Origin: Chromohalobacter nigrandesensis
GTDB taxonomy: Bacteria; Pseudomonadota; Gammaproteobacteria; Pseudomonadales; Halomonadaceae
Assembly: GCF_023061285.1 (NCBI RefSeq)
Contig: NZ_JAKGAM010000012.1
Location: 49,850-113,849, forward strand
Direction of reading: 5' to 3'
DNA length: 64,000 bases
In this document: piece after piece, positions 8,251 to 18,958 of the stretch
Layout of the letters: each line of letters begins with the position of its first letter
Numbering within the stretch: the first letter of the stretch is position 1
Program-made: the position numbers and the translations under genes
Notes under the pieces: model-generated
The model's input: the letters and a program-made list of their open reading frames with translations, nothing else
What the model was told of the DNA's origin: nothing
Database searches by the model: none

Positions 8251-9378
8251 ATGACCCTCGATACCGCCATGCCCCGTACCAACCTTCTCGGCCTAACGCG
8301 TGAGGAGATGGAAGCCTTCTTCGTCTCATTGGGCGAGAAGAAATTTCGCGCCGCCCAGGTGATGAAGTGGATTCACCACGAAGGCTGCGACGACTTCGAG
8401 TCGATGACCAATCTCTCGAAGGCGCTACGCACGCGCCTCGAGGAGCTCGCCGAGGTGCGTGGTCCACGCGTGGTCTACGAAGGCGCCTCGGAGGATGGCA
8501 CACGCAAGTGGGTTCTCGAGGTCGAGGACGGCAGTTACGTGGAAACCGTGCTGATCCCTGCCGAGGGCGGCAAGCGTCGCACGCTCTGCGTATCGTCCCA
8601 GGTAGGCTGCTCGCTGGATTGCAGCTTCTGCTCTACCGGCAAGCAAGGCTTTCAGCGCAACCTCACCAGCGCCGAGGTCATCGGCCAGGTGTGGGTGGCC
8701 AGCAATAGCTTCGGTGCGCGTCGAGACAGCACCAATCGCCCGGTCACCAACGTGGTAATGATGGGCATGGGGGAACCGCTGATGAACTACAATGCCGTCG
8801 TGCCGGCCATGAAACTCATGCTCGATGACAACGGTTACGGTCTTTCCAAGCGCCGCGTTACGCTCTCCACCTCTGGTGTGGTGCCGATGATCGACAAGCT
8901 CGGCGATGAGCTCGACGTGAGCCTGGCGGTCTCGCTGCATGCCGCCAACGACGAACTGCGCAACGAGTTGGTGCCACTCAACCGCAAGTATGATATCGCC
9001 ACGCTGCTCGATGCTTGCCGCCGTTATCTCGCCAAGTGCGATGACACGCGCATGCTGACCATCGAGTACACCCTGATCAAGGACGTCAACGATCAGCAGC
9101 GCCACGCCCAAGAGCTGGCGACGCTGCTCGGCGACCTGCCGTGCAAGATCAACTTGATTCCCTTCAATCCATTCCCGCACTCGGGCTACGAGAAGCCTTC
9201 ACGCAATCAGGTCATGCGCTTTCAGCAATGGCTCGAAGAACTCGGCCATACCGCCCCCGTACGCATGACGCGCGGCGATGATATCGATGCCGCCTGCGGC
9301 CAGTTGGTGGGACGCGTCAAGGACCGTACCAAGCGTCACGAGCGCTACATTCAGTCCATTCAGCTCGACGCCGATTGA
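8251..9378 (+). CDS. rlmN: 23S rRNA/tRNA adenine-C2 methyltransferase RlmN
   Basis: A 375-residue radical-SAM enzyme that methylates C2 of A2503 in 23S rRNA and A37 in some tRNAs. It has the radical-SAM cluster motif CSLDCSFC, the [12 protein letters not shown] block and a C-terminal cysteine in DAACGQL that serves as the methyl-transfer residue in this family. ATG 8251 is used, with MPRTNLLGL a few codons later as an alternative. It sits between ndk and pilW as expected. Confidence 0.95.
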   Translation: MTLDTAMPRTNLLGLTREEMEAFFVSLGEKKFRAAQVMKWIHHEGCDDFESMTNLSKALRTRLEELAEVRGPRVVYEGASEDGTRKWVLEVEDGSYVETVLIPAEGGKRRTLCVSSQVGCSLDCSFCSTGKQGFQRNLTSAEVIGQVWVASNSFGARRDSTNRPVTNVVMMGMGEPLMNYNAVVPAMKLMLDDNGYGLSKRRVTLSTSGVVPMIDKLGDELDVSLAVSLHAANDELRNELVPLNRKYDIATLLDACRRYLAKCDDTRMLTIEYTLIKDVNDQQRHAQELATLLGDLPCKINLIPFNPFPHSGYEKPSRNQVMRFQQWLEELGHTAPVRMTRGDDIDAACGQLVGRVKDRTKRHERYIQSIQLDAD

Positions 9379-9482
9379 GCGTCGCCTTGACTTCACTGAG
9401 GTGCGGCGCTTTGATGGGACACTGCTAGATGACGAATACCGTCGCATCGCACCGATTGATGCCATTATTTCGAGAGGGCTCC

Positions 9483-10223
9483 ATGACGCGCCGCCATCGT
9501 CCACCTTCGATCCGCTCGTTGAGTGCCGCGATGTCGCTCGTCTGGCTTTTGAGCGGTTGCGCCGTCCAGGTCGAAAGCAATTCCCCCTATGCATCACCGG
9601 ATAACGGCCAAGCGGTATCGGCGTATACCGAACTAGGATTGGCCTATCTCAAGCGCGATAACTTGACCCGCGCCCGCGATGCGCTGGAACACGCCTTGAA
9701 ACTGGGGCCTGACGACCCACGGGCACTGGAAAGCATGGCGCTCATCTATCAACGTCAGGACGAGCCAGCACTCGCCGAAGAATATTTCGAACGTGCGTTG
9801 GATGCCGACGACGATTATACTCGCGCGCGCAACAACTACGCTGCATTTCTGTACGATGAGGGCAGGCTCGACGCCGCCTGTACGCAACTGCAGCAAGCAG
9901 CACAAGACACCACATATGACAATCGCGCCCAATTGCTTGCCAATCTGGGCCGATGCCGGTTCGAGCAAGGCGATCTCGATACCGCGCGACGTCCGCTGGA
10001 ACAGGCCATCGCATCCGACTCACGCGATGTACAAAGCCTGCTCCTGCTGGCCAGACTCGACCATACGCAGGGTCATGATGAACGTGCCTGGGAACGCTTG
10101 CAGCGTTTTTTCACCTTGACCGAGGCGACTCCTGAAAGTCTCGAGTTGGCGAGCGAAATCGCTCGCGCACGGGGCGACGAGGAAGCCGCGGCCTTTTATC
10201 ATCGGCAGCATGACGATTCCTGA
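9483..10223 (+). CDS. pilW: Type IV pilus biogenesis/stability lipoprotein PilW (PilF)
   Basis: A 246-residue TPR lipoprotein: a positively charged start (MTRRHRPPS), a hydrophobic stretch and lipobox LLSGC, followed by about five or six TPR-like helical pairs (for example AYTELGLAYLKRDNLTRARDALEHAL). PilF/PilW pilotins help assemble the PilQ secretin in the outer membrane. ATG 9483 is chosen for its GAGAGG ribosome site and because it gives a correct signal peptide; an ATG 54 bases earlier would bury it. Position between rlmN and rodZ supports the call, although no other pilus gene is in the window. Confidence 0.88.
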   Translation: MTRRHRPPSIRSLSAAMSLVWLLSGCAVQVESNSPYASPDNGQAVSAYTELGLAYLKRDNLTRARDALEHALKLGPDDPRALESMALIYQRQDEPALAEEYFERALDADDDYTRARNNYAAFLYDEGRLDAACTQLQQAAQDTTYDNRAQLLANLGRCRFEQGDLDTARRPLEQAIASDSRDVQSLLLLARLDHTQGHDERAWERLQRFFTLTEATPESLELASEIARARGDEEAAAFYHRQHDDS

Positions 10224-10264
10224 GGCATGATCCGACCACACGAATTCGAGAAGGATGCTCTGGC

Positions 10265-11362
10265 ATGAGCGACACTCACGAACAACACATCTCCCCCGCT
10301 CCTTCCGAGGGTCAAGAGCCTCCGGGCACTCGGCTGAAGCGCGAGCGTGAGCGACAGGGTCTATCGCTGGAAGAAGTCGCCGATCAGCTCAACCTCCGAC
10401 CCGCCGTGGTCACCGGTCTGGAAGAAGATCAATACGATCAAGTTCCCATCGCCACCTATCGACGGGGTTATCTGCGCGCCTACGCCAAATTGCTGGGACT
10501 CGACGACAAGCGTGTGGCGCAGGAATACGACGCCTTGCATGGCCGCGACGACCTCGACCGCAAGGTCACCGCACCGGCGTATCGCTCACAACCGTCCTCA
10601 CGGATCGGCACCTGGGCCTTCAGATTGGTCACGCTACTCATCATCGTCGGCTTGATCGGCTTGACGCTGCTCTGGTGGCAAAGTCGTCAGGGCAACGAGT
10701 TCTTCGGCCTCGGCGATGAGCCTGCCGCCATGGAAAGCGCGGATAATGATAGCGCCACCCAAGGCAGCGCCGGAGACGAGACCATGGCAAACGACGCTGC
10801 CAACGACGACACGCAACGCGACGCTGCTAATGACGACACGCAACGCGACGCTGACGCATCGCAGGCCACCACGGACGCGCAGGGCAACGCGAGCGAACAG
10901 GACACCCTGCCGCCGCTGCCCGACGAGAATGACAGCCTGGGACTGGTCGAGAGCGACGATGCGCGCGCTGATGACACCTCGAACGATGACGCTGCCAACC
11001 GCGACGATGTCGACGCACAGGGCGCAAACGTCGTCGACAACGACACCTCGTCGGAGGCCAGGTCCGCTACGCAGGACGACGATAGCGATAGCGCAAGCGA
11101 CAATCCAAGCGCGAACAGCGCCAATAGCCTGACACTGACCTTCGACGAGCAGTCATGGACCGAGATCTATGATGCTGACGATCAACGCCTGCTGGCAGGA
11201 CTGCAAGATCCCGAAACCGATATCCAGCTAGAAGGCACGCCGCCGTTTCGCCTGACCATTGGCAACGCCACCGGCGTCGAGCTTCGCTATCAGGGCGAGG
11301 ATATCGACCTGAGCCAGCATACCGGCGGCAACAACGTCGCCCGCTTCACCTTGGGAGAGTGA
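10265..11362 (+). CDS. rodZ: Cytoskeletal protein RodZ
   Basis: A 365-residue bitopic membrane protein linking MreB filaments to the cell-wall elongation machinery. Order: N-terminal helix-turn-helix domain (about 20-90, [17 protein letters not shown]), a single membrane span (about 117-139), a long Asp/Asn/Ala-rich low-complexity periplasmic linker (about 150-285), and a C-terminal DUF4115-like beta domain ([18 protein letters not shown]). The linker contains an exact-period 27-base tandem repeat. The very acidic linker fits a halophile. The gene lies between pilW and ispG, as usual. Confidence 0.92.
   Translation: MSDTHEQHISPAPSEGQEPPGTRLKRERERQGLSLEEVADQLNLRPAVVTGLEEDQYDQVPIATYRRGYLRAYAKLLGLDDKRVAQEYDALHGRDDLDRKVTAPAYRSQPSSRIGTWAFRLVTLLIIVGLIGLTLLWWQSRQGNEFFGLGDEPAAMESADNDSATQGSAGDETMANDAANDDTQRDAANDDTQRDADASQATTDAQGNASEQDTLPPLPDENDSLGLVESDDARADDTSNDDAANRDDVDAQGANVVDNDTSSEARSATQDDDSDSASDNPSANSANSLTLTFDEQSWTEIYDADDQRLLAGLQDPETDIQLEGTPPFRLTIGNATGVELRYQGEDIDLSQHTGGNNVARFTLGE
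10793..10846 (+). repeat. 27-base tandem repeat within the rodZ linker
   Basis: Two adjacent 27-base units (10793-10819 and 10820-10846) encode DAANDDTQR twice. They differ by a few synonymous changes (gccaac versus gctaat), which points to slippage in the linker and possible length variation between strains. Confidence 0.85.
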
Positions 11363-11369
11363 TACGCCC

Positions 11370-12485
11370 ATGCATATGCAATCTCCGATTCAACGACGCA
11401 AGTCACGCCAGATTCATGTCGGGAATGTCCCCGTCGGTGGTGGCGCGCCCATCGCCGTTCAAAGCATGACCAACACCGACACCCTGGACGTCGCCGCCAC
11501 TGTGGCGCAGATCCGCCAGCTCGAGGCTGCGGGAGCGGACATCGTGCGCGTCTCGGTGCCCACCATGGAGGCCGCCGAGGCCTTCGGCCAGATCAAGCGC
11601 GAGGTCGCGGTCCCCCTGGTTGCCGATATTCACTTCGACTACCGGATCGCCCTGCGCGTGGCGGAACTGGGCGTCGACTGCCTGCGCATCAATCCCGGCA
11701 ACATCGGCCGCGAAGACCGCGTGCGTGCGGTGGTCGATGCCGCCCGCGAACATGGCATTCCAATCCGCATCGGCGTCAACGCCGGATCGCTGGAAAAGGA
11801 TCTGCAGAAAAAATACGGCGAACCGACGCCAGAAGCGCTGGTCGAATCCGCCATGCGGCATATCGAGCATCTCGACCGCCTCGACTTCCAGGACTTCAAG
11901 GTCAGCGTCAAGGCTTCCGACGTGTTCATGGCGGTGGCTGCCTATCGCCAGCTCGCGCAGCGTATCGACCAGCCTCTGCACCTGGGCATCACCGAGGCCG
12001 GTGGCTTGCGCTCGGGTACCGTGAAGTCCTCGATCGGACTGGGCATGCTGTTGATGGAAGGCATCGGCGACACCATCCGCGTCTCGCTGGCGGCCGATCC
12101 CGTCGAGGAAATCAAGGTCGGCTACGACATGCTCAAGAGCCTGCGCCTGCGCTCCAAAGGCATCAACTTCGTCGCCTGTCCGAGTTGCTCGCGCCAGAAT
12201 TTCGACGTCATCGGCACCATGAACGCCCTCGAGGAACGCCTCGACGACATCATGACGCCGCTCGATGTCTCGGTTATCGGCTGCGTGGTCAATGGCCCCG
12301 GCGAGGCCAAGGAAAGCGATATCGGCCTTACCGGCGGCGATCCGGCCAACCTTGTCTACATCGACGGCAAGCCGGCCAGCAAGCTTCGCAACGACCACTT
12401 GGTCGACGACCTGGAAGCGCTGATCCGCGATAAGGTCCGCGAAAAAGAGGCCCGCGAACGCGATACCATCGCCCGCGAGGCATAA
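11370..12485 (+). CDS. ispG: 4-hydroxy-3-methylbut-2-enyl-diphosphate synthase IspG
   Basis: A 371-residue [4Fe-4S] enzyme of the MEP isoprenoid pathway that reduces MEcPP to HMBPP. It has the N-terminal TIM-barrel blocks ([31 protein letters not shown]) and the C-terminal cluster domain with [11 protein letters not shown] and [17 protein letters not shown], where the ligating cysteines and glutamate lie. The length matches the bacterial two-domain form. It starts seven bases after rodZ and is probably in the same transcript. Confidence 0.96.
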   Translation: MHMQSPIQRRKSRQIHVGNVPVGGGAPIAVQSMTNTDTLDVAATVAQIRQLEAAGADIVRVSVPTMEAAEAFGQIKREVAVPLVADIHFDYRIALRVAELGVDCLRINPGNIGREDRVRAVVDAAREHGIPIRIGVNAGSLEKDLQKKYGEPTPEALVESAMRHIEHLDRLDFQDFKVSVKASDVFMAVAAYRQLAQRIDQPLHLGITEAGGLRSGTVKSSIGLGMLLMEGIGDTIRVSLAADPVEEIKVGYDMLKSLRLRSKGINFVACPSCSRQNFDVIGTMNALEERLDDIMTPLDVSVIGCVVNGPGEAKESDIGLTGGDPANLVYIDGKPASKLRNDHLVDDLEALIRDKVREKEARERDTIAREA

Positions 12486-12525
12486 TGCGCCGCTCGCGCG
12501 CCCCGTACCGGTTCAGGAGTCAGCA

Positions 12526-13812
12526 TTGAGCAACAAGATCCAGGCCATCCGTGGCATGAACGATCTGCTACCGGAGCAGTCGCCTGTTTGGCAATACTTC
12601 GAGCGTCAGATCCAGCATCTCATGCAGCGCTATGGGTATAGCGAAATCCGCACGCCCATCATCGAGCAGACGACGCTTTTCAAGCGTTCGATCGGCGAAG
12701 TGACCGATATCGTCGAGAAGGAGATGTACACCTTCGAGGATCGTAACGGCGATAGCCTCACGCTGCGTCCCGAAGGCACCGCCAGTTGCGTGCGTGCGGC
12801 GTTGGAGAACGGTCTGCTTTACAACCAGACCCAGCGCCTGTGGTACCAGGGCCCGATGTTCCGCCACGAGCGCCCGCAAAAAGGACGCTATCGCCAGTTC
12901 CACCAGGTCGGCGTGGAAGCCTACGGCATGCACGGGCCGGACATCGATGTCGAGATGATCCTGCTCAGCGCGCGGCTGTGGGAAGCGCTCGGCTTGATGC
13001 CCCACGTCCAGTTGGAACTCAACTCGCTGGGCTCCAACGAAGCCCGAGCCGCCTACCGCGATGCGCTGGTCGCCTACTTCGAGGCGCATGCCGATGTCCT
13101 CGACGAGGATTCCCGGCGCCGTCTGAGTACCAACCCGCTGCGCATCCTGGACTCCAAGAATCCCGATATGGCGGCGATGCTCGCCGACGCGCCGCGCTTG
13201 ATGGATCACCTCGACGAAGAATCGCGTGTTCACTTCGCCGAGCTCACCGCCATGCTCGAGGCCGCCGGCATCGATTACATCATCAACCCGCGGCTGGTGC
13301 GGGGGCTGGACTATTACAGTCGAACCGTGTTCGAGTGGACCACCCAGGCGCTGGGCAGCCAGGGCACGGTCTGTGCCGGCGGTCGCTACGACGATCTCGT
13401 CGAACAGCTCGGCGGCAAGCCCACGCCCGGCGTAGGGTTTGCCATGGGCGTCGAGCGCCTGATCCTGTTGCTCGAAACGCTCGATCTGATCCCCGAGACC
13501 GCGCGACCGCGCACCGATGTCTACCTGACGGCCGTGGGCGATGCCGCCATTCGCGAAGCGATGCTGCTGAGCGAACGCCTGCGTACCGCGCTGCCTGGCA
13601 TGCATCTGCAACTGCATTGCGGCGGTGGCAGTTTCAAGAGCCAGATCAAGAAAGCCGACAAGAGCGGGGCCCGCATGGCACTGTTACTCGGCGAGGATGA
13701 GCTGGCCAGCGGTCAAGTAGGGATCAAATTCCTGCGTGAAGATCGCGATCAAGAAAGCGTGGCCCTCGATGCGCTCACGGCGCGTCTCCAGACGCTTCTC
13801 GCGGAGGCTTGA
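12526..13812 (+). CDS. hisS: Histidyl-tRNA synthetase (TTG start)
   Basis: A 428-residue class II synthetase. Motif 2 ([21 protein letters not shown]), the histidine-A loop ([15 protein letters not shown]) and the C-terminal anticodon-binding domain are visible. The only start that fits the conserved N-terminus ([16 protein letters not shown]) is TTG at 12526, preceded by CAGGAG about seven bases upstream; no ATG lies near it. A weak start codon may keep expression moderate within the ispG-hisS-yfgM-bamB transcript. Confidence 0.95.
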   Translation: MSNKIQAIRGMNDLLPEQSPVWQYFERQIQHLMQRYGYSEIRTPIIEQTTLFKRSIGEVTDIVEKEMYTFEDRNGDSLTLRPEGTASCVRAALENGLLYNQTQRLWYQGPMFRHERPQKGRYRQFHQVGVEAYGMHGPDIDVEMILLSARLWEALGLMPHVQLELNSLGSNEARAAYRDALVAYFEAHADVLDEDSRRRLSTNPLRILDSKNPDMAAMLADAPRLMDHLDEESRVHFAELTAMLEAAGIDYIINPRLVRGLDYYSRTVFEWTTQALGSQGTVCAGGRYDDLVEQLGGKPTPGVGFAMGVERLILLLETLDLIPETARPRTDVYLTAVGDAAIREAMLLSERLRTALPGMHLQLHCGGGSFKSQIKKADKSGARMALLLGEDELASGQVGIKFLREDRDQESVALDALTARLQTLLAEA

Positions 13813-13873
13813 AGGACAAAGCTTGAACAACGAAGCGCCGTTTCGTACGCACAGCCATTGAAGGAGACCGCCC

Positions 13874-14533
13874 GTGGCGGAGCTTATTACTAGCGAAGAT
13901 GAACAGCTTGAGACGCTCAAGCGCTGGTGGAAAGAGTACGGCATGGCGATCATCGCCGGCATCGTGTTGGCCGGCGCTGGCGTTTTCGCCTGGCATGCCT
14001 GGCAGGATTACCAGACCTCTCAAGCGGAGGCAGCCTCGCAACGCTACCAGCAGCTCACGATGCTGATGCAGCAACCGCAGATGAGTGATGCGCAACGCGA
14101 ACAGGCCACGAGCATGATCGATGGCTTGGAAAGCGAGCATGGCGGCACCCTGTACGCCGAGCTTGCCGAGTTGATGCGTGCCCGCCTGGCGGTCGACGCC
14201 GATGACCTGGAAGGTGCCCGCGATACACTGTCGTCCTTCATCGATGGCAGCGAACATGCTTATCTCAGCGGTCTCGCGCGCCTCAACCTGGCACGCGTGC
14301 AGATCGCCCTGGACAACGCCGAAGGCGCCCTGACCACGCTCGAGGGCGAGATCCCCACCACGCTCGAGGCGCAAGCCGCCGAGATCAGCGGCGATGCCCA
14401 CGCCGCTGTAGACCAACCCGATGAGGCGCGTCAGGCCTATCAGGACGCGCTCGCCCGCGCCGAAGAGCAGGATCAATCGCTTTCCGGCGTGCGGCTCAAG
14501 CTAGACAATCTCGGTGTAGAGGACGCCAGCTGA
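13874..14533 (+). CDS. yfgM: YfgM-family tetratricopeptide membrane protein
   Basis: A 219-residue protein with a short cytosolic N-terminus (ITSEDEQLETLKRWWKEYG), one membrane span (MAIIAGIVLAGAGVFAWHAW, about 25-44) and a periplasmic helical TPR-like domain. E. coli YfgM associates with the SecYEG translocon and PpiD and assists export of periplasmic proteins. The start is GTG at 13874, with AAGGAGA 7 bases upstream. It overlaps bamB by one base (TGATG), so the two are likely translationally coupled. Confidence 0.88.
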   Translation: MAELITSEDEQLETLKRWWKEYGMAIIAGIVLAGAGVFAWHAWQDYQTSQAEAASQRYQQLTMLMQQPQMSDAQREQATSMIDGLESEHGGTLYAELAELMRARLAVDADDLEGARDTLSSFIDGSEHAYLSGLARLNLARVQIALDNAEGALTTLEGEIPTTLEAQAAEISGDAHAAVDQPDEARQAYQDALARAEEQDQSLSGVRLKLDNLGVEDAS

Positions 14534-15696
14534 TGAAATTGAACCATTTACTGTTACCGGCCGCGCTTACCCTGTCCACCTTGCTGGTAGGCTGTGCCGG
14601 CGACGTCGAGCCGCAGTATCCGCCCAAGGAACTCAAGGACTTCTCAGCCTCGGCGACATTCGACGAGCGTTGGTCCACCTCCGTCGGCGACGGCCTGGGA
14701 CGGGCACGTTATCCCCTGATGCCCCTGCTCGCCGACGGCACTCTCTATGCCGCCGATGAAAGCGGCCTGTTGCGCGCGCTCGACGCCGATAACGGCGACA
14801 CCCAATGGGAAGTACGCTTCGACACCCCGCTGTCCAGCGGCATGTCCCGCGATGGCACGAATTTGTACGCTGGCACGCGCAACGGCTCCGTCGTCGCCAT
14901 CGACCGCGAGGACGGCAGCGAAGCCTGGCGTTCCAGGGTCTCCAGCGAAGTATTGGCCACCCCCCAGGTCAACAGCAATCTGGTCGTGGTGCAGAGTGTC
15001 GACGGCACGGTGACCGCCCTGGATCGCGCCTCCGGGGAAGAAGAATGGACCTATAGCAGCAGCCAGCCTTCGCTGACCCTGCACGGCACGGGAACGCCGC
15101 GTGTCATCGAGCCGGTTTCATTCGTCGGCTTCTCCAATGGCCGTCTGGTGACACTCGACAACCGTAGCGGCCAACCGCTGTGGGACATGCGCGTCGCCGT
15201 GCCGCAGGGGCGCACCGAAGTGGAACAGCTCGTCGATCTCGACGGTCAGCCAGTACTGTCTCAGGACGGCCGCCTGTTCGTGACCAGCTACAACGGCCGC
15301 GTCATGGCGCTGGAAGCCACCAGCGGCGAAGTCCTCTGGTCACGCGACGAGTCCAGTTATCTGACTCCGCTGCGCGTCGGCAATTACCTCTTCACCGTCA
15401 ACGAAGCCAGCCATGTCCTGGCGCTCGACGTCGATAGTGGCAGCGTGCTGTGGGAATCCGACGCCCTAGAAGGCCGCGACTTGACCGCGCCCACCTTCGT
15501 CGACGGCAAGCTGGCGCTGGGTGACTATCAGGGTTATGTCCATCTGCTCAACGCCAGCGATGGGGAAGTCGTAGGTCGCACGGAACTCGGCGGCGATGGC
15601 ATCAGCCTGCCGTTGCTGGCCGACGACAAGCGCCTTTACACCCTCGCCAACGACGGCGAACTGGCGGCCTACGATATCGACGAAAAAAGCGATTGA
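14533..15696 (+). CDS. bamB: Outer membrane assembly lipoprotein BamB
   Basis: A 387-residue lipoprotein (signal peptide, lipobox LLVGC) forming the eight-bladed beta-propeller of the BAM complex that inserts outer-membrane proteins. Repeated propeller signatures of the type ALDADNGDTQWEVRF, AIDREDGSEAWRS and ALDRASGEEEWTY run through the whole length. The start overlaps the yfgM stop by one base. A hairpin at 15721-15747 follows, suggesting the end of the transcript before der. Confidence 0.94.
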   Translation: MKLNHLLLPAALTLSTLLVGCAGDVEPQYPPKELKDFSASATFDERWSTSVGDGLGRARYPLMPLLADGTLYAADESGLLRALDADNGDTQWEVRFDTPLSSGMSRDGTNLYAGTRNGSVVAIDREDGSEAWRSRVSSEVLATPQVNSNLVVVQSVDGTVTALDRASGEEEWTYSSSQPSLTLHGTGTPRVIEPVSFVGFSNGRLVTLDNRSGQPLWDMRVAVPQGRTEVEQLVDLDGQPVLSQDGRLFVTSYNGRVMALEATSGEVLWSRDESSYLTPLRVGNYLFTVNEASHVLALDVDSGSVLWESDALEGRDLTAPTFVDGKLALGDYQGYVHLLNASDGEVVGRTELGGDGISLPLLADDKRLYTLANDGELAAYDIDEKSD

Positions 15697-15720
15697 GCGG
15701 CTCGCCCTCATGGCTTGTCA

Positions 15721-15747
15721 GCGGGCACCTCACATCGGGGTGCCCGC
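15721..15747 (+). terminator. Hairpin after bamB
   Basis: GCGGGCACC pairs with GGTGCCCGC around a nine-base loop, followed by the moderately T-rich CTCATTTGTG. It is terminator-like but has no long T tract. Confidence 0.55.
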
Positions 15748-15797
15748 CTCATTTGTGGGCCCTTACCGATCAGCAATGCTAGAATCACGCCACGCCA

Positions 15798-15817
15798 GCA
15801 TGACGCCTGCGTCATGC
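15798..15817. repeat. Perfect inverted repeat in the der leader
   Basis: GCATGACGC and GCGTCATGC flank a two-base centre, 70-90 bases upstream of the der start and just after a possible -10 box (TAGAAT, 15780-15785). It could be an operator or an RNA hairpin; no regulator is suggested by the sequence. Confidence 0.4.
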
Positions 15818-15887
15818 CTTCCTTGAAGCGACTACGTCGCATGTCCAGCTTCACTCAACGCTTTTGTGCGCCGGTTTACGAGACAAC

Positions 15888-17291
15888 ATGAATCCTGTCA
15901 TCGCCCTGGTAGGCCGACCCAATGTCGGCAAATCGACCCTCTTCAATCGCCTGACCCGCACGCGCGACGCGCTGGTCGCCGACTATGCCGGCCTTACCCG
16001 TGACCGCAAGTACGGCAACGGCGTACTCGGCGACAAGACCTACACGGTCATCGACACCGGCGGCATCAGCGGCAATGAAGAAGGCATCGATGCCGCCATG
16101 GCCGAGCAGTCGCTGCTGGCCATCGACGAAGCCGACATCGTGCTGTTCATGGTCGACGGGCGTAGCGGTCTCAGCGCCGCCGACGAGGCCATCGCCAATC
16201 ATCTGCGCGTCAATCAGAAGAAGACCTGGCTAGTCGTCAACAAGACCGACGGCCTCGAAGAGCACTCGGCTTCGGCGGACTTCTGGCAGCTCGGCCTGGG
16301 CGACCCGCATCCGATTGCTGCCGCGCATGGGCGCAACGTCACCGCCTTGATCGATGAGGTACTGGAGCCCTTTCCCCCGCGCGAGGCCAACGCCGCGCCG
16401 CCGGATATCAGCAACGGCATTCGCATCGGAATCATCGGGCGTCCCAATGTCGGTAAATCGACATTGGTCAACCGTCTGCTGGGCGAAGAACGCGTCGTCG
16501 TCTTCGACGAGGCCGGCACCACGCGCGATGCCATCGAGATCCCCTTCGAACGACGTGGCAAACCCTATGTGCTGGTCGACACCGCCGGCGTGCGGCGACG
16601 CAAGAACGTCAAGGAAACCACCGAGAAGTTCTCGATCATCAAGACACTCGAAGCCATCAAGGACTGCCATGTGGCGGTCATGGTGCTCGACGCGCGTAGC
16701 GGCCTGGTCGAACAGGACTTGCACCTGCTCGACTATGTCTTGAGCAGCGGGCGCGCGCTGGTACTGGCGGTCAACAAATGGGATGGCCTCGAGCAAGAGG
16801 CGAAGGACAAGATGCGCACGGAGGTCAAACGTCGCCTGGGCTTCGCCGATTATGCCGAGATGCACTTTATCTCCGCGCTGCACGGCACAGCGGTGGGCGA
16901 TCTTTACCCCTCCATCACGCGGGCCTTCGACTCGGCCAACAGTCACTGGTCGACCAATCGCCTGACCACCCTGTTGCAGGATGCGGTGAGCGAGCATCAG
17001 CCGCCGCTGGTCCACGGCCGCCGCATCAAGTTGCGCATGGCCCACCAGGGCGGCAGTAACCCGCCCATCATCGTGGTCCACGGCAATCAGACCGGCTCAC
17101 TGCCCGAGGCGTACAAGCGCTATCTGATCAATACCTTCCGCAAGGTGCTCAAGGTACGCGGCACGCCGATGCGCTTCGAATTCCGCTCGGGCGACAACCC
17201 CTACGACGACAACGCCGGCGCCAGCGACCGCGAGAAAGCCAAGAAACGCGAACTGAACCGCACGCGTGAGGCGCGCAAGAATCGCCGTTGA
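15888..17291 (+). CDS. der: Ribosome biogenesis GTPase Der (EngA)
   Basis: A 467-residue protein with two tandem G domains, each with P-loop GRPNVGKST (near residues 10 and 188), DTGG/DTAG switch motifs and NKxD motifs (VNKTD, VNKWD), followed by a KH-like domain. It is essential for 50S ribosome maturation. ATG 15888 gives the canonical [15 protein letters not shown] start; a TTG 24 bases earlier is not needed. It converges with the signalling gene at 17298, with only six bases between the stops. Confidence 0.96.
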   Translation: MNPVIALVGRPNVGKSTLFNRLTRTRDALVADYAGLTRDRKYGNGVLGDKTYTVIDTGGISGNEEGIDAAMAEQSLLAIDEADIVLFMVDGRSGLSAADEAIANHLRVNQKKTWLVVNKTDGLEEHSASADFWQLGLGDPHPIAAAHGRNVTALIDEVLEPFPPREANAAPPDISNGIRIGIIGRPNVGKSTLVNRLLGEERVVVFDEAGTTRDAIEIPFERRGKPYVLVDTAGVRRRKNVKETTEKFSIIKTLEAIKDCHVAVMVLDARSGLVEQDLHLLDYVLSSGRALVLAVNKWDGLEQEAKDKMRTEVKRRLGFADYAEMHFISALHGTAVGDLYPSITRAFDSANSHWSTNRLTTLLQDAVSEHQPPLVHGRRIKLRMAHQGGSNPPIIVVHGNQTGSLPEAYKRYLINTFRKVLKVRGTPMRFEFRSGDNPYDDNAGASDREKAKKRELNRTREARKNRR

Positions 17292-17297
17292 GGCGCG

Positions 17298-18914
17298 TCA
17301 CGCATCGCCATCCCCAAGCACACGATTGCGCCCTGCCAGCTTGGCGCGGTAGAGCCTTTGATCGACGGCGTCGAGCCCCGCCTCGACGCTGGATGCATCG
17401 TGCAGGCCCGCCACCCCAGCGGAAAACGTCACATCGATATCGCTGCAGCCGTTGAGCGTTTGCGTCTGCGATTGGAACTGCAGGCGTATGCGCTCGATCG
17501 CGCGCTGTGCATCCTCGGGACTGCAGTGCGGCAACACCACACAAAATGCCCCGTCGACGTAACGTCCCACATGGTCGATGAAACGTAGCTGCTGCGTCAG
17601 GTGTTCTGCCAGAAGGCGGATCACGTCGTCGCCGCTGGCATACCCATGGAGGGCATTCAACGCCCCCACATGATCGATATCGATCAGCGCCAGGCTCGTC
17701 GGCGTACCGCTACGCTGCGCGCGGGCGAATTCAACTTCCAGCAACTCCTGCAAGGCGGCGTGGGCGAGCACGCCGGTCAAGCCATCGCGCGCTACCCAAC
17801 GCCGCGAGTCACGCGCGCGATGGGCATGTGACAAGACCGTGGCCACCAGGGCGTCGTCATCCACCGGCTTGCCGAGAAAAACATCGCCGCTACGCGTCAG
17901 GGCCTGCTCGCGCACGTCATCGCCGGCCGCCAGATACACCACGGGCAAGTCCCGCCAGGCATCGTCGAGGCGCATTACACGGGCCATTTCACGTCCCGTG
18001 CAGGTGGGCAAGCGCGTGTCCACCAAGGCCAGATCGGGACGATAATCGCGCAGTGCGACCAGCGTCTCGGCCGGCACGTTGACCATCCATGAATCGATCC
18101 CCGCGCCGTCCAGCACGAGATGGTAATGTTCGGCCAACTCGATATCGTCATCGACGATCAGCACGCGCAGCGGTTCCGGTGTAGGGCTGGACACCAGGCG
18201 ATCCAGACACTTGCCGATCGACGAAGCGTCCAGAGGAGGAACGAAATACCCCACCGCACCATGACGAATCGCCGAGAGTCGTGCCGTAAAATCGTCCTCA
18301 TCGCCAAAGACCAGCAGGTGCGGCGAAGAGGGCCATTCGACCCACCAGACGCTCCAACGAGAACGCGGCACGCTACGTTCGTCGATCAATACAGCCTCGG
18401 GGCACCATGCCATGAGGGCCTCGACGTCGCACATGGCGTACCCATGACATTCATATCCCAACGCGCTCAAGGCCTCGCCCAGCTCGCTTCGCCGTTGCGG
18501 CTCATCGCCGAGTAGGGCAACACGCACCGCCGCGGCACCTCGCTGGCCCGGCGCGGCATGTGCGGGGAGCAGTTCCTCGAGATTGGGCAGTTGCTGTGCT
18601 CCGTGTTGCAGGCGCGATTGCAGCGCCGCCAGCGTATACGGGGCGGGCAGCACTTCTCCATCAAGCCACTGGCGGACCTGGCATGCCACCTCCGCGCATG
18701 TGTCGCTCAAGGCGTCATAGCCGAAGCTGCCGGCGGAATCCGCGATACGTTGCAGAGCCTCGCAGACCGTCTCCAGTTCCACCGCCGCCGCCGCATTTTC
18801 GCGGGTACTCATCTCCTCGACTTGCGCCATCACCGCCTGCACGTCGTCATGCAATCTCTCGACGTATTGCGCGCGTAATGCCTCGAGGCGCCGACTGCGT
18901 TCGCTGTCTTGCAT
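17298..18914 (-). CDS. Hpt-like/REC/REC/GGDEF signalling protein with degenerate active sites
   Basis: A 538-residue cytosolic protein. Order: an N-terminal Hpt-like four-helix region (about 20-85) whose phosphoacceptor position appears to be Gln55 (LQRIADSAGSFGY, normally His); a REC domain (130-240) with Asp178; a second, better conserved REC domain (249-365) with the DDD pocket, Asp299 and Lys349; and a GGDEF-type domain (about 370-535). The GGDEF core reads YVDGAF (452-457) and the usual DHFKxIN reads DHVGALN, so c-di-GMP synthesis is unlikely. It may act as a phospho-regulated binding scaffold. It converges with der. Confidence 0.85.
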   Translation of the reverse strand: MQDSERSRRLEALRAQYVERLHDDVQAVMAQVEEMSTRENAAAAVELETVCEALQRIADSAGSFGYDALSDTCAEVACQVRQWLDGEVLPAPYTLAALQSRLQHGAQQLPNLEELLPAHAAPGQRGAAAVRVALLGDEPQRRSELGEALSALGYECHGYAMCDVEALMAWCPEAVLIDERSVPRSRWSVWWVEWPSSPHLLVFGDEDDFTARLSAIRHGAVGYFVPPLDASSIGKCLDRLVSSPTPEPLRVLIVDDDIELAEHYHLVLDGAGIDSWMVNVPAETLVALRDYRPDLALVDTRLPTCTGREMARVMRLDDAWRDLPVVYLAAGDDVREQALTRSGDVFLGKPVDDDALVATVLSHAHRARDSRRWVARDGLTGVLAHAALQELLEVEFARAQRSGTPTSLALIDIDHVGALNALHGYASGDDVIRLLAEHLTQQLRFIDHVGRYVDGAFCVVLPHCSPEDAQRAIERIRLQFQSQTQTLNGCSDIDVTFSAGVAGLHDASSVEAGLDAVDQRLYRAKLAGRNRVLGDGDA

Positions 18915-18958
18915 ATCGCTCTCTCCCTGACCGTATGTACGCCTCGCAGCACTGAATA

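Noticed and set aside
11403..12398. Long open frame antisense to ispG
   Set aside because: It is a shadow of the high-GC ispG codon pattern; it has low-complexity content, no recognisable domain and no ribosome site.
12568..13617. Long open frame antisense to hisS
   Set aside because: Shadow of hisS; composition is typical of the complementary frame and no family motif is present.
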